From positions 1 to 15,505 of the forward strand of contig CAJUFL010000073.1 in the NCBI GenBank assembly GCA_910585605.1: a stretch of 15,505 nt of DNA, written 5' to 3'. The notes under the pieces were generated by a model. The model was given only the letters and a program-made list of their open reading frames with translations. It had not been told where the DNA came from and did not search any database. This DNA is from an uncultured Lachnospiraceae bacterium (GTDB taxonomy: Bacteria; Bacillota; Clostridia; Lachnospirales; Lachnospiraceae). Position numbers and translations under genes: made by a program. Within the stretch, counting starts at the first letter, position 1. Each line of letters starts with the position of its first letter. Positions 14,663 to 15,505 of the stretch are shown here, piece by piece.

Positions 14663-15505
14663 ATGAAGAAACGATTTACAGGCATATGGACATTAATGAT
14701 ATTACTTTCATTGGTGTTCCTGCCGGAAGGAATGACCGCAAAAGCAGCGGTACACGATAGTGAACAGATTCACTATTTTATCTATTTTGATGCAGCAAAT
14801 GGGAAACTTTATAAAACAAGTGGTTTTACAAACGAAGAATCATGGCAGCCAGAACCGGAGAATCTGGAGCCCTATACAGGTACAGATATTACCTGTAAAG
14901 GAAGTGAACTAACCCTGCATGATTTTTATCTGTTTCCGGAAAATGCTGCAATTGTCATCAAAGGAAATGCAGTACTCAAACTAGAAGGAAAGAACGTAAT
15001 AGACCATGGTACTGTTCTAAAATCACGATATGGTATCTATACATATGACAGCCTGACTATTGAGGGAAACGGAAGCCTGGATATATCTGCATCTAATGCG
15101 GGTATTTATGTTGCGGGTGATTTGGTAATGAAAGAAGCAATTGTCGAATCCAAAGAGGCCAAATATCCTGTATGGGTAAAAGGAAATTTTACCATGGAGA
15201 GCGGTACTATGACCGGAACAGCAGGGTATTATGATCTCCCTGAAATCCCGACGCGAGATAATGTGGCACACAGTATCCGAGTTGATAATATGCTTACAGT
15301 AAACGGCGGTGTTCTTACAGGAGAATCTTTCATTGATATACCTGTAGTTGGCATATATGCTGGAAATCTTACCATAAATGGCGGTAAAACATATGGACAC
15401 ATTATTTCAGAATTTACGTCTGCCATGTCCGCTACAGGAATATTTTCAATAAACTCAAACTTCGCACATATTTTTCGCTTATGCACCTTGAAAATTCAAT
15501 ACATG
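14663..15505 (+). CDS. Secreted repeat protein, probably beta-helical (partial, runs off right edge)
   Basis: The first 281 codons of an exported protein. The signal peptide (KKR start, hydrophobic core to about residue 20, likely cleavage after AKA near residue 28) is followed by a short globular stretch (IHYFIYFDAANGKLYKTSG) and then by repeated strand-turn units such as LTIEGNGSLDI, FTMESGTMTG, LTVNGGVLTG and LTINGGKTYG. This spacing is typical of parallel beta-helix surface proteins in gut Clostridia, which may bind or cleave carbohydrate; no catalytic motif is visible in this part. Start choice: ATG at 14663, 9-11 nt after AAGGAGAG; an in-frame ATG at 14654 is too close to it. From about residue 266 the repeat pattern stops and the frame reads FAHIFRLCTLKIQYM, which may mark a disruption. 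Confidence 0.8.
   Translation, partial: MKKRFTGIWTLMILLSLVFLPEGMTAKAAVHDSEQIHYFIYFDAANGKLYKTSGFTNEESWQPEPENLEPYTGTDITCKGSELTLHDFYLFPENAAIVIKGNAVLKLEGKNVIDHGTVLKSRYGIYTYDSLTIEGNGSLDISASNAGIYVAGDLVMKEAIVESKEAKYPVWVKGNFTMESGTMTGTAGYYDLPEIPTRDNVAHSIRVDNMLTVNGGVLTGESFIDIPVVGIYAGNLTINGGKTYGHIISEFTSAMSATGIFSINSNFAHIFRLCTLKIQYM

Noticed and set aside
14410..14666. Two overlapping frames upstream of the secreted protein
   Set aside because: Neither has a credible ribosome binding site or protein-like composition. The long-range pairings suggest an RNA leader instead.
15023..15486. Minus-strand frames opposite the secreted protein
   Set aside because: The plus strand has a signal peptide, ribosome binding site and regular repeats. 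The opposite frames have none.

Overview
The window looks like a chromosomal segment of a low-to-moderate GC, probably spore-forming Firmicute of the Clostridia. Protein style, AGGAGG-type ribosome binding sites, an ECF-type vitamin transporter, a PdaB-like deacetylase and a MoxR/DUF58/BatA-type locus all fit Lachnospiraceae. No rRNA, tRNA, CRISPR array or complete insertion sequence was seen. The genus call is inference.

Layout. (1) 1-1743: a vitamin B6 pair. A leftward ECF S component (74-637) diverges from a rightward pyridoxamine/pyridoxal kinase (922-1743). Two near-identical palindromes, 24 bp apart, lie between them. (2) 1726-2808: a leftward two-helix membrane protein of unknown function that overlaps the kinase tail to tail. 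(3) 2971-4461: a rightward PdaB-like polysaccharide deacetylase, preceded by a sigma-E-like -10 box, then an acidic, Asn-rich lipoprotein. A strong bidirectional hairpin terminator (4486-4532) closes this block. (4) 7442-4535, leftward: a membrane diguanylate cyclase with its own TATAAT promoter, a YkgJ-type cysteine-cluster protein and a D-lactate dehydrogenase. The spacing would allow one operon. (5) 13988-7533, leftward: MoxR AAA+ ATPase, DUF58 protein and a 1488-residue membrane protein with three von Willebrand A domains. This is a condensed MoxR/Bat-type locus. (6) 14004-14662: 659 bp without a convincing gene. It holds a 207-bp palindromic element flanked by a 13-bp direct repeat, back-to-back promoter candidates, and a structured leader of about 250 nt. 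(7) 14663-right edge: the start of a secreted repeat protein that probably forms a beta-helix.

Most interesting points. The palindromic element appears to have inserted between the moxR-operon promoter and the moxR ribosome binding site, so every moxR transcript from that promoter would begin with a long hairpin. The triple-VWA protein looks like two Bat-type membrane proteins joined through a two-helix hairpin. The leader before the secreted protein has a 10-bp long-range stem, two local hairpins, an 11-nt direct repeat and a possible anti-Shine-Dalgarno element, and I cannot assign it to a known riboswitch class.
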